Origin: Cohaesibacter intestini
GTDB lineage: Bacteria > Pseudomonadota > Alphaproteobacteria > Rhizobiales > Cohaesibacteraceae
Reading direction: 5' to 3'
NCBI RefSeq assembly: GCF_003324485.1
Contig: NZ_QODK01000006.1
Span: forward strand, 124,001 to 188,000
Length of the DNA: 64,000 nucleotides
Position numbers and translations under genes: made by a program. The notes beneath the pieces were generated by a model. The model did not search any database, was not told where the DNA came from, and worked only from the letters and a program-made list of their open reading frames with translations. This document shows positions 18,099 through 26,793 of this stretch, piece by piece. Numbering within the stretch: the first letter of the stretch is position 1; the number at the start of each line of letters is the position of its first letter.

Positions 18099-18686
18099 CT
18101 AAAGCTTCAATCCGTTGAAAATAAAAGTACGAATGGATTGAATGCCGTTCTCGTTTGGCGTCTTGTTGGACAATCGGCGCAGGCCCAATCCTTCAAGTGC
18201 GTCCAACATCATACAGGCCACAGCATGCGGGTCGTCATAAGGGACAAATATGCCTGCCTCGGCACCCTTGTTCAGACAACAAACCAAGGCATCGCTCAAG
18301 CGGTTTCGATTTTTGCCAAAGACGTCGGCAATCATCGGATTGCGCAGGGCTTCGGTCAGAATTTCCACGCCCAGCAGCGCATTTTCCGGGTGAGAGACAT
18401 AGACTGCATAGTCATCAATGAATTGCTCTATTGCAGCTCGTGGGTCATCTGGATTTGATAATAAATCGATATATCCGGCCAGCTCCTTGCCTTCCAACTC
18501 GGCGATGAAAGCCAAAACGGCATCCTTGCCGGAGAAGTGGTTGTAAAGGTTGCCAAGGCTGATCCCGGCCTGTCTGGCAATATCGCGAACACCAGTTTGG
18601 TGATAGCCACGCTCCAGAAAACAGATCACAGCAGCCTGTGTGATCTCGAACTTGCGCGGATCGATGGGCGGTTCATTTTCGGGCAA
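18099..18686 (-). CDS. TetR/AcrR-family transcriptional repressor
   Basis: A 195-residue regulator. The N-terminal helix-turn-helix (residues about 14-60) contains CFLERGYHQTGVRDIARQAG and GNLYNHFSGKDAVL, both classical for TetR proteins. The C-terminal helical domain should bind an unknown ligand. A near-perfect inverted repeat stands 31 nt upstream of the start, and on its other side is a membrane acyltransferase gene. The protein therefore probably represses itself and that gene. Confidence 0.93.
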   Translation of the reverse strand: MPENEPPIDPRKFEITQAAVICFLERGYHQTGVRDIARQAGISLGNLYNHFSGKDAVLAFIAELEGKELAGYIDLLSNPDDPRAAIEQFIDDYAVYVSHPENALLGVEILTEALRNPMIADVFGKNRNRLSDALVCCLNKGAEAGIFVPYDDPHAVACMMLDALEGLGLRRLSNKTPNENGIQSIRTFIFNGLKL

Positions 18687-18717
18687 AGGCTTGACACTCC
18701 AACACTCGCTTCCTAAC

Positions 18718-18739
18718 TATGAACGATCGTTCGTTCATA
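18718..18739. promoter_or_regulatory. TetR-type operator
   Basis: TATGAACGA and TCGTTCATA form a perfect 9-bp inverted repeat around a TCGT spacer. The position between the tetR-type gene and the rightward acyltransferase gene fits a shared operator. Confidence 0.78.
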
Positions 18740-18956
18740 GCATCAAACCCGTCGTGTGGAAAGGGCGAACCATGACATTTGCGAAGTGTTGGTTTCTTGG
18801 GCTTTTCGGTCTGATGAAGGTCTTTTCAACCGGCTCTGATCTGTCAGACCCTGTGCTCTGAACCCGCCCTTGTCACAGAGTACCAGTGACTTTCGCCTTC
18901 CGACAGATGCCGGACACCCCGTCCTTCACACCAAATATGCGAAGCAGAAAGCAGCG

Positions 18957-20018
18957 ATGGAAGAAATGAAGAAAACTCCTGCATCCAACCGGCTCGACGG
19001 TCTCGATCTGGCCCGCTTTGTGGCTTTTGCTGGCATGGTAATTGTGAATTTCAAGATCGCCATGGGGGCGGAAGGAGGCAACGGATATCTATCCTTTCTG
19101 ACGACGGCTCTTGAAGGGCGCGCTGCCGCCACCTTTGTCGTTCTGGCAGGAATCGGCCTCGGTTTGGCAGGGCAGAACAGGCTTGATCAGACGATCTCGG
19201 TCACCATCAAACGAGCTATTTTTCTGTTGGTAATCGGTCTGTTGAACATGACGATCTTCGAAGCCGATATCCTGCATTATTATGCATTCTATTTTCTGTT
19301 TGGCGTGTTTCTACTGCCGCTCAGCTCACGTGCACTTTTTTGGATATTGCTTGGTATCAACGTCGCCTTTCCGTTCATGATCCTGACCCTGAACTATGAT
19401 GCAGGCTGGAACTGGAGCGACTACAGCTATAGCGGCTTCTGGACGCCCGTTGGCTTTGTCCGAAACCTGTTCTTCAATGGCTGGCACCCCGTTATCCCGT
19501 GGATCGGCTTTTTGCTGTTCGGCATTGTCCTCAGTCGCGCATCGCTGGCCAAACGGGCAACGCAATGGAAACTGGTCATCGGTGGTGCAATTGCGTTTGC
19601 CGTGGCGCAGGGCGTAAGTGCTTTACTGATAGCCCAGCTCGTACCAATTGCTCCAGAGTTCTCGGCACTTGTGACGACCTCCCCTGTTCCTCCGATGCCA
19701 CAATACACGCTCGCGGGTGTTGGTACGGCAAGCATTATTGTCGGGGCCTGTCTCTTGCTCTCCAATAGCCTTAGGGCGATAGGGGTTCTGCAATTGCTGC
19801 TACCAGCAGGGCGACAAACTCTGACGCTCTACATTGCCCATATTCTGATTGGCATGGGAACACTTGAAGCGCTCGACAAGCTTGGCGGGCAAACTGTTGC
19901 ACAAGCCTTTGGCGCATCTCTCTTGTTCTGTTTGGTTGCCATTGTCTTCGCCCTCATCTGGACGCGTTGGTTCAAGCGGGGCCCAATAGAAGCCATCATG
20001 CGCAAACTGGCGGGCTGA
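18957..20018 (+). CDS. Membrane acyltransferase-like protein (HGSNAT/DUF418-like)
   Basis: A 353-residue polytopic membrane protein with about nine or ten hydrophobic segments. The N-terminal block RLDGLDLARFVAFAGMVIVN resembles the start of heparan-alpha-glucosaminide N-acetyltransferase-like and DUF418 proteins. The family signature LLPAGRQTLTLYIAHILIG is near residue 295. These proteins move acyl groups across the membrane or are of unknown role. The open frame begins with TTG at 18870; I use ATG at 18957, which lies just before the conserved block, though the start is uncertain. It is divergent from a TetR gene and shares its operator, so it is likely induced by the TetR ligand. Confidence 0.75.
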   Translation: MEEMKKTPASNRLDGLDLARFVAFAGMVIVNFKIAMGAEGGNGYLSFLTTALEGRAAATFVVLAGIGLGLAGQNRLDQTISVTIKRAIFLLVIGLLNMTIFEADILHYYAFYFLFGVFLLPLSSRALFWILLGINVAFPFMILTLNYDAGWNWSDYSYSGFWTPVGFVRNLFFNGWHPVIPWIGFLLFGIVLSRASLAKRATQWKLVIGGAIAFAVAQGVSALLIAQLVPIAPEFSALVTTSPVPPMPQYTLAGVGTASIIVGACLLLSNSLRAIGVLQLLLPAGRQTLTLYIAHILIGMGTLEALDKLGGQTVAQAFGASLLFCLVAIVFALIWTRWFKRGPIEAIMRKLAG

Positions 20019-20361
20019 CACACATCCACACGTCAGATGGCGGACAAGCCAAAGCGATCACAGGCCCCACTGCGGCCAATGTCGGGTTGGCGAAACTTGT
20101 CTTTTTGCCAGTCCTCATCGTTACTCCGTGGGGCGAGATATTTTGGTCAAACAACGCACCCTTGAGGTGCCTTGCAGATTTCATCTGGTGTCGGTGAACA
20201 GGGTTCAAAGGACAGTAAGTGGCAACAATAAAAGGATCTGTTTTTTGCGAATGCGCGTTTTTATTCGGGAGCAATTCAACTGTCTCCAAACACCTTAACT
20301 GAATGATTGCACTTTCCAGATAGTCTGGCCGCTCCAAAACTGGAGTGAGGAACTTTTCATT
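20019..20361. other. Gene-free stretch before the fused spermidine-synthase gene
   Basis: I see no convincing gene, RNA or terminator in these 343 nt. The right end should hold the promoter of the following gene; GAGG stands 11 nt before its ATG. Confidence 0.5.
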
Positions 20362-22656
20362 ATGAATAAGTCTTGTGATTTGGCAGACAAGCAAATTGCC
20401 TACAAGCCACAACAAAGTAGTTTTGTCCTTCTGGCCGTTTTCTCGGTGTCGATCTTCCTTAGTGCATTTCTGCTCTTCTCAATCCAGCCCTATTTTTCCA
20501 AGCTCGTTCTACCCAAGCTTGGTGGTTCTCCCGGCGTTTGGTCTGTGGCGATCGTTTTCTTCCAAGGCGTTTTGCTGCTCGGCTACAGCTATGCGCATGC
20601 GCTTACCAAGTGGGCCAGCACAAGAAGTGCTTTGATCATTCATAGTCTTCTGGCGATTGTCGCCTTTGCCTTTCTTCCAATCTCCATCACTTCGGTCATG
20701 GGGTCCCCCCCGGCTGAAGGGCAAGCAATGTGGCTTTTCGCTCTGTTTGCATTGTCCGTGGGCGTTCCGTTTTTTGCGGTTTCAGCAAACGCTCCCCTGC
20801 TGCAAGCATGGTTCTCGCGAACGGACCATCCACACGCAGCAGACCCTTACTTTCTCTATGGATCCAGCAATATCGGCAGTTTTGCGTCCCTGTTCCTGTA
20901 TATCATTTTGATAGAACCCTCTTTTTCCCTCACAGATCAGGGCGTGCTTTGGATGTACGGATTTGGAATTCTGTCAGTGATGATTGCCTCATGTGGGTTG
21001 CTGGTCATCAATGGCAAGAAAAGATCCTCTCCATCTGAAACAGAATTTGCAAATCCCAAGAATGTGGATGTCGCCAAGACCGACGTCATCTGGTGGATCG
21101 TTCTGGCGGCCTTGCCATCTGGACTTCTGGTTTCTGTAACGGCGCACATATCAGTTGATATCGCATCAGCACCGTTTCTCTGGGTCATTCCTCTGGCCCT
21201 GTTCTTATCGACGTTTGTTTTCGTGTTCCGGCAAGAACCATTGGTCTCTTACAAGACATTGTCCAGATACCTGCCCTTCATCATCACGGCGATCATCGTC
21301 AGCTCATTCTTGCCCGCAGCATTGCCGGTCTGGTTTTCCCTGATATTGCACCTGTCGGCCTTCTTTTTTATCGCGCTCTATTGCCATTTGCTGCTGTTCC
21401 AAAAACGACCCGACGCACGTCATCTCACAGCCTTTTATCTTTGGATGTCTTTCGGAGGCTTTCTGGGCGGGTGCTTCACTTCGCTTCTGGCGCCAGCGGT
21501 CTTCAATTGGGTTGCGGAATACCCACTCTTTCTTTTGGCTGTTTTGGTATTGAGCCTCTCAATGCGCCTCGAGAATAAAAATGAGCTGAAAGTGTCGGCG
21601 CTTGTCTCGCTCATTTTCTGTCTTGGATTTCTGGGTTTGACATCAACTGGCCTCATCCCGGCATTTCAGTCCTACGGCACCAATGTGGTCTTTGCCATTT
21701 TGGCCTTTGTCGTCGCCTCGGTTTTGCAAATCAAGTCCATCCCCCTTGCCGTGATTTTCCTGTCATTGGGAGCCACAGCAACTTTCTTTAATCATCAGTT
21801 CAAGGTGGAAAGCTCTTTCGACCGTTCCTTTTTCGGTGTCGTGAAAGTTCAACAGAGCGAAGAAGGCCCGTTTCGTCTGATGATGCATGGAACGACCGTT
21901 CACGGCGCCATGTCCACCAAACCGGAAGATCTCAAGCATAAGCCGGTTCCCCTCACCTACTATCATTCGTCTGAAGGCATGGCTCAATCTCTTGGCGCAA
22001 TGCAGGCACGCAGAGGAGGTTCGATCGAGCATGGAGCCATTATCGGTCTTGGAACCGGCAGCATGCTCTGTCACACCAAGCCTGATGAAAAATGGACAAC
22101 ATTCGAAATTGATAGTTTGGTCGTCAAAATTGCGAAAAATCCGGACAAGTTTCGCTTTGTGTCTGACTGTGCGCCCAATTCCGAAATCATCATTGGCGAT
22201 GCCCGTCTGACCCTTGCAGACATGCCTGATGGCGAACTTGATTATCTTCTTGTCGATGCCTTCTCATCAGATTCCATCCCGGTTCATCTCATGACGCAAG
22301 AAGCCATTCGACTCTACTTCCGCAAGCTGAAGCCGGATGGCATTCTTACGATGCATATCAGCAACCAGAATATGAACCTCGAAGAAGCGGTGGCTGCAAC
22401 CGCAAAATCAGAAGGTCTTGCTGCAGTGTTCAATCCAGCGACAACAACCAAACTGATCGCAAGTCATCCGCACATCCATCCAAGTGCTGTGATCGTCCTG
22501 GCTCGTGATGAGGCGCATTTTGGAAAGCTGCTGGACAGTGACCGTTGGATCAAGCCGCAGGCAGGTGATATGCGCCCGTGGACGGATGACTATTCAGATG
22601 TCCTTAGCGCGGTGCTCAAGGCCGTTGATTTTGACAAGATTAAATTCTGGAACTAA
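20362..22656 (+). CDS. Membrane protein fused to a spermidine-synthase-like domain
   Basis: A 764-residue protein. Residues about 20-480 hold roughly a dozen hydrophobic segments arranged like a transporter. The C-terminal part (about 500-764) is a class I SAM-binding fold of the spermidine-synthase family, with GLGTGS at 562-567, an acidic strand end (TFEIDS), IIGDARLTLAD and LDYLLVDAFSSDSIP. Such fused MFS/polyamine-synthase proteins are widespread, but their reaction is not established. Many lack the aminopropyl-donor chemistry and may be methyltransferase-like. It stands alone on the plus strand, ends at a terminator and has no polyamine-synthesis partner gene beside it. Confidence 0.85.
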   Translation: MNKSCDLADKQIAYKPQQSSFVLLAVFSVSIFLSAFLLFSIQPYFSKLVLPKLGGSPGVWSVAIVFFQGVLLLGYSYAHALTKWASTRSALIIHSLLAIVAFAFLPISITSVMGSPPAEGQAMWLFALFALSVGVPFFAVSANAPLLQAWFSRTDHPHAADPYFLYGSSNIGSFASLFLYIILIEPSFSLTDQGVLWMYGFGILSVMIASCGLLVINGKKRSSPSETEFANPKNVDVAKTDVIWWIVLAALPSGLLVSVTAHISVDIASAPFLWVIPLALFLSTFVFVFRQEPLVSYKTLSRYLPFIITAIIVSSFLPAALPVWFSLILHLSAFFFIALYCHLLLFQKRPDARHLTAFYLWMSFGGFLGGCFTSLLAPAVFNWVAEYPLFLLAVLVLSLSMRLENKNELKVSALVSLIFCLGFLGLTSTGLIPAFQSYGTNVVFAILAFVVASVLQIKSIPLAVIFLSLGATATFFNHQFKVESSFDRSFFGVVKVQQSEEGPFRLMMHGTTVHGAMSTKPEDLKHKPVPLTYYHSSEGMAQSLGAMQARRGGSIEHGAIIGLGTGSMLCHTKPDEKWTTFEIDSLVVKIAKNPDKFRFVSDCAPNSEIIIGDARLTLADMPDGELDYLLVDAFSSDSIPVHLMTQEAIRLYFRKLKPDGILTMHISNQNMNLEEAVAATAKSEGLAAVFNPATTTKLIASHPHIHPSAVIVLARDEAHFGKLLDSDRWIKPQAGDMRPWTDDYSDVLSAVLKAVDFDKIKFWN

Positions 22657-22710
22657 CGAGCCCCCGGCATGCTCGGTTGCCATCTGGTGAACCAGTACCA
22701 CTTACAGAAA

Positions 22711-22756
22711 TAAGCCCCCGCACTTCATTGCGTTGCGGGGGCTTATATTTTTTTCT
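22711..22756. terminator. Terminator between two convergent genes
   Basis: A perfect 12-bp stem (22711-22722 with 22734-22745) with a run of C and G pairs is followed by tatttttttt. It ends the gene at 22656, 54 nt before it. Confidence 0.85.
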
Positions 22757-22828
22757 AAGCGATGAATGGTACCGTCTGGACCAATCTGGCAGCGCTTGTA
22801 TTGGCACGCTCCTCGCACGGACCGCCCT

Positions 22829-24769
22829 CTAGGGCCGCCCCACCCGACTGACCAGAACCGCCATCAGGCGCTGATAGAGCGCGGGGCCCAAGACACTGTC
22901 TTCTATGCCGAAGTCGATGCTTGGATTGTCGTTGATTTCAATGATTGACGGACCGAGGGCGGTTTCCTTTATGTCGACGCCGTAAAAGCCGTTGCCGATC
23001 AACTGGGTACCGCGCAAGGCAACATTGAGAACATCTTGCGGAACCTCTGCGATGGGCAAGGTTTCGGAGTCGCCAGAGCTGACCGACCCGTCCCTTTCAT
23101 ATTCGTAGATCTTCCAATTGCCGCTGACCATGTAGTATTTGCAGGCATAAAGCGGTTGGCCATCGAGAACCCCTATGCGCCAATCAAAGTCTGTCGGCAG
23201 AAATTCCTGCATCATCAAAAGGTCGGTTTGCTTGAACAACTCCTTGCCGAGCGCCTTGAGTTCCGAGGCATCCTTCACCTTGTGCACGCCGCGCGAGAAG
23301 CAGCCATCAGGGATTTTGACGATACCGGGAAATTGCAAATCATCAGCCAGTTGTTTCATCCGTTGACGATCAAAAACGATAGTCTTGGGAGTGAGAACCC
23401 TATTTGAACGCAGCAATTCGGCCAAAAAGATCTTGTTGGTGCAACAAAGAATAGAATGCGGATCGTCGATGACGGGTATGCCTTCCTGCAAGGCCCGTTT
23501 GGCAAAACGATAGGTGTGATGATTGAGCGCTGTCGTTTCGCGAATGAAAAGCGCGTCAAACTCCATCAGACGGCGATAGTCCTTGGCGGTGATCAACTCG
23601 GCACGCGCATCGACGCTTTCCGCTGCGGAGACGAAGGATTCAAGTGCCTTTGCATCGCTCGGCGGGCTTTCCTCATCGGGATTGACCAAGATGCCGACAA
23701 TGGTGCTGGGGATCTTGCGAAGCGCCGGTTTCGGCAGGCTGCCTTTGACAAAGGCCTTGAGCGCCGCATCGAAGACGGGTTGGGCCTCTTCGGTCAGACG
23801 ATGGATGGCAAGCGCTTCGATGTCCCTGATTTTGACCTTCGGCTCAAGCTGGAGGTTAATCCGGATGATCGGGCAACGGAACAGATCAAACGCCTGACGC
23901 GCAATGGCTTTGAAGCGCTTGTCCGTAGTGCCGCCAAAATAAATGTCTATCGCGTCGGGATAGATGTCCTCGCCTTTTTCATCGAGCAACGCCTGAAGGC
24001 TCAGCAAAGCGCGTTTGTGGATCCGTTTCCAGTTGATGTCGAGAAGGGCGTCGGCTTCGGGCAGACAACGTTCCTTGCGGGCGCTGGCAAGCAGACTGCA
24101 ATAATAACCAAGGGACAAAGGTTCATAGGAGCGAGACAGATTGATGACACGACGGCCCGGCACCCCATATTCAAGGGCCAAATAATCGCGCACAGTCATG
24201 GCGTGGCAGCCCTTGGGCACTGTTGCCAAATCCTTCAACCGATCTACCAGAATGATCGGCAATCGGGACCGGTTGGCCGGGCTGGAGCCTTCTGGCATAT
24301 GATCGATATGGCGAACCAGCCGAACACCATCTGCACCGTCTTCATAATAGCCAGGCAACTCGGTCTCAACCTCATAGCCATGCTTGACATAGAGGGCGAT
24401 GGCACGGTCATTGTCCTTGCGCACTTCAAGCGAAAGACGATCACACGCCTGTTCACGGGTGATGGCTTCGGCCCCGCCGAGCAACTGGGTGCCGATGCCG
24501 AGGCTCGATTTTTCAGGATCCACTGCCAATGAGTAGAGCCGCGCCACGCTTGAGCCTTCTCGCAGCAGAATGGCCGCATATCCCAGAATGGCATTATCCC
24601 TGTCGACCGCAACAATCAGACGGGAGGAGTCGGTTTTGAAAAAGGAGCGAAAAGACCGTGCAGAGATGCGGTCTCCGGCAAAGCATCGGATTTCAAGTGC
24701 CATCAACTGCTCAAGATCTTCGATCTTGGCGGTGCGCAGAAGCGTCGGCAGAAGCGTGTGTGTGGCCAT
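22829..24769 (-). CDS. GNAT acetyltransferase / RLAN / RimK-like ATP-grasp fusion
   Basis: A 646-residue three-part protein. Residues about 8-155 are a GNAT acetyltransferase (VDPEKSSLGIGTQLL acetyl-CoA loop). Residues about 165-330 match the RimK-like ATP-grasp N-terminal (RLAN) domain, with RVINLSRSYEPLSLGYYCS and YFGGTTDKRFK. Residues about 420-640 are an ATP-grasp ligase (GIVKIPDGCFSRGVHKV, EINDNPSIDFGIED with metal-binding acidic and Asn residues). ATP-grasp enzymes of this kind join amino acids to carboxylates; the GNAT part may acylate the product's amine. It is a lone gene with no peptide-synthesis neighbours, and its substrate is unknown. It should act in the cytosol. Confidence 0.85.
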   Translation of the reverse strand: MATHTLLPTLLRTAKIEDLEQLMALEIRCFAGDRISARSFRSFFKTDSSRLIVAVDRDNAILGYAAILLREGSSVARLYSLAVDPEKSSLGIGTQLLGGAEAITREQACDRLSLEVRKDNDRAIALYVKHGYEVETELPGYYEDGADGVRLVRHIDHMPEGSSPANRSRLPIILVDRLKDLATVPKGCHAMTVRDYLALEYGVPGRRVINLSRSYEPLSLGYYCSLLASARKERCLPEADALLDINWKRIHKRALLSLQALLDEKGEDIYPDAIDIYFGGTTDKRFKAIARQAFDLFRCPIIRINLQLEPKVKIRDIEALAIHRLTEEAQPVFDAALKAFVKGSLPKPALRKIPSTIVGILVNPDEESPPSDAKALESFVSAAESVDARAELITAKDYRRLMEFDALFIRETTALNHHTYRFAKRALQEGIPVIDDPHSILCCTNKIFLAELLRSNRVLTPKTIVFDRQRMKQLADDLQFPGIVKIPDGCFSRGVHKVKDASELKALGKELFKQTDLLMMQEFLPTDFDWRIGVLDGQPLYACKYYMVSGNWKIYEYERDGSVSSGDSETLPIAEVPQDVLNVALRGTQLIGNGFYGVDIKETALGPSIIEINDNPSIDFGIEDSVLGPALYQRLMAVLVSRVGRP

Positions 24770-24986
24770 GACTGGCTTTCAGCAAGATTTGGGAAAAGGG
24801 AAATACTGGAACGCGTGACGGTTCATTCATTCCGGGTGTCGGCTGCTATATACCAGCGGACCTGCCGTGCCTAGAAGAATTGTTGCGGAACGCCTCGAAA
24901 GTCAATCAAAAGTGCACAGAAATGAAGTGTTTTTTTTGCGACCAAACCATGCAGCCGGTACCGGGAGGAGAGGCCCTGCGTTGCAA

Positions 24987-25011
24987 CAAAAAAGGCGAGG
25001 TTTCCCTCGCC
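24987..25011 (-). terminator. Terminator of the polyamine-type importer operon
   Basis: A 7-bp GC-rich stem (24994-25000 with 25005-25011) has a four-base loop. Read leftward it is followed by six or seven T residues. It lies 28 nt beyond the stop of the last permease gene. Confidence 0.82.
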
Positions 25012-25038
25012 CTTTTGCTTGCCGATTGGCAATAGATC

Positions 25039-25899
25039 CTACTGGCCGTTTTTGTCTCGCTGCACAAAGATCGAGATGAAGGCCAGGGTGGCGGAAACGA
25101 TCATCAGGACTAGCGAGATGGCATTCAGCGCCGGTGTCGAGCCCTGCTTCAGACGGTCAAACATGGTGATGGTCAGCGGTGAATCCGAGCCGGTCAACAT
25201 CAGCGTGGTGTTGAAATTCTCGAACGACATCAGAAAGCAAATGATCCCTGCCCCAACCAGAGCCGGTTTCAGAAAGGGAATGGTTATGGTGCGCACGGCT
25301 TCCAGCTTGGTTGCGCCAAGATTGAGCGCGGCCTCCTCCAGAGAGATGTCGAACTTGCGCAACCGGGCCGAGATGACCAGCGTTGTGATGGTGGTGATAA
25401 AGGCGAATTGACCCAAAATCACCAGCACCAGACTTGGGCGCAAAGCTTCGATTTCATAGCCCCAGGCATCCTCGATATTGTTGACGATGGAATTGGCAAA
25501 GATGAGGATCGAAATACCCAGAATGACACCGGGAATGACCAGAGGTGTCAGCGCCAGCACATAAAGCATGTTCTTGCCGGGAAAGCTGGTGCGTTCAAAC
25601 AGGAAGGCATTACAGGTGCCGACAAACAGCGACAGAATGGTGACCCAAACCGCGACAAAGGCTGAATAGCCAAGGCTCTCCATCAGGGCACCGTCATTGA
25701 AAATACCGAGACGTGGATCGCTATCACCGATGAACCAGTCGAGCGTGAAGCCTTCCCAAGGCATGGACGGGAACAGGCTATCATTGAAAGCAAAGACACC
25801 GACCACGATCAGAGGGGCAGCCAGATAGATGAAAAACAGCGCGACATAGGCCTGATAAAGCCGGACGCCTGCCTTGGGTTGTGGAATGGACGGGATCAT
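25039..25899 (-). CDS. potC: Polyamine-type ABC transporter permease (PotC/PotI-like)
   Basis: A 286-residue inner-membrane permease with six predicted helices (first at residues ~14-37). The EAA loop SLEEAALNLGATKLEAVRTITIP lies near residue 185, and the FLMSFENFNTTLML helix is typical of PotC/PotI proteins. An aggaggccagc ribosome site precedes the ATG, nine nt after the PotB-like gene. It is the last gene of the leftward operon. The polyamine assignment is by family; related importers carry other small organic cations. Confidence 0.88.
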   Translation of the reverse strand: MIPSIPQPKAGVRLYQAYVALFFIYLAAPLIVVGVFAFNDSLFPSMPWEGFTLDWFIGDSDPRLGIFNDGALMESLGYSAFVAVWVTILSLFVGTCNAFLFERTSFPGKNMLYVLALTPLVIPGVILGISILIFANSIVNNIEDAWGYEIEALRPSLVLVILGQFAFITTITTLVISARLRKFDISLEEAALNLGATKLEAVRTITIPFLKPALVGAGIICFLMSFENFNTTLMLTGSDSPLTITMFDRLKQGSTPALNAISLVLMIVSATLAFISIFVQRDKNGQ

Positions 25900-25908
25900 G
25901 CTGGCCTC

Positions 25909-26778
25909 CTATTTCACTGTATCAGCAAGGGTCTGGCGGCTCAGCTTAAGACCGACCCAGACGATGAGGGAAGACAGGATCAACAGCAAGAAACCGAAAG
26001 CAGAGCCGGATTCCCAGTTAAACCGGGTGATGAACTGGTTATAGATCTGTTCGGTGAACCAGAGGCTGTCCTTGCCACCCAGAAGCGTCGGGGTCAGGTA
26101 ATTGCCAAGGGTCAGCATGAAGACGACGATGCAGCCCGATGCGATGCCCGGCATCGCATGGGGAATGACGATGTCGCGCAGAATGGTAAAACCGTTGCCT
26201 CCCAGATCATAGCCCGCTTCGATCATGCTGTCGTCGAGGGTGTCGAGCACAGTGACGAGCGGCACGATCATGAAGAGCATCGATGTATAGACAAGACCGG
26301 TCATCAGTGATGCATCATTGTAAAGCATCTCAACCGGGCCGGAGACGATCCCGGTCCATTGCAGGAACGAGCTGATGACCCCGCTTTCGCGCAGCAAAAT
26401 CATCCAGCCAAAGGTACGCACCAGTTCCGATACCCAGAAAGGCAGCAGGCAGGCCAGAAACAGCAGCGCCCGAAGACGACCCTTGGCTATTTTGGCGATG
26501 TAGTAAGAAATCGGAAAGCCAATGATTAGGGTTATGATGGTGGCAATGATCGACATGATCGCCGTCCGCAGGAAGGTGTTCCAATAGAGCGGCTCGGTGA
26601 AGAACTCGGTATAGTTCTGAAGGCTGAAGACATAGTTCCGATAGCCTAGTTTTTCCCGCAGGGAAACGATCAGAAGATCCACATGGGGCAACAAAATCAG
26701 AAAAACCAGCCAGATGAGAAGTGGCAGCATCAAGAGCAATGTGCTCGCCTTGAAGGCCATCTTGCTTGAAGATGTCAT
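25909..26778 (-). CDS. potB: Polyamine-type ABC transporter permease (PotB/PotH-like)
   Basis: A 289-residue permease with six hydrophobic segments (first at residues ~12-33, LLLMLPLLIWLVFLILLPHV). It has the PotB-like periplasmic YTEFF..PLYWNTFLRT block and an EAA loop region (MIEAGYDLGGNGFTILRDIVIP). GAGGG stands seven nt before the ATG. It pairs with the following PotC-like permease to form the channel and lies 15 nt after the ATPase gene. Confidence 0.88.
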   Translation of the reverse strand: MTSSSKMAFKASTLLLMLPLLIWLVFLILLPHVDLLIVSLREKLGYRNYVFSLQNYTEFFTEPLYWNTFLRTAIMSIIATIITLIIGFPISYYIAKIAKGRLRALLFLACLLPFWVSELVRTFGWMILLRESGVISSFLQWTGIVSGPVEMLYNDASLMTGLVYTSMLFMIVPLVTVLDTLDDSMIEAGYDLGGNGFTILRDIVIPHAMPGIASGCIVVFMLTLGNYLTPTLLGGKDSLWFTEQIYNQFITRFNWESGSAFGFLLLILSSLIVWVGLKLSRQTLADTVK

Positions 26779-26793
26779 ATCACGACCCTCGCC

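Noticed and set aside
18772-18861. 29-codon open frame between the tetR operator and the acyltransferase gene
   Set aside because: Short, with no strong ribosome site and no family; it may be only leader sequence.
23456-24532. 358-residue open frame opposite the GNAT/ATP-grasp gene
   Set aside because: Antisense shadow of a gene with three recognisable domains.
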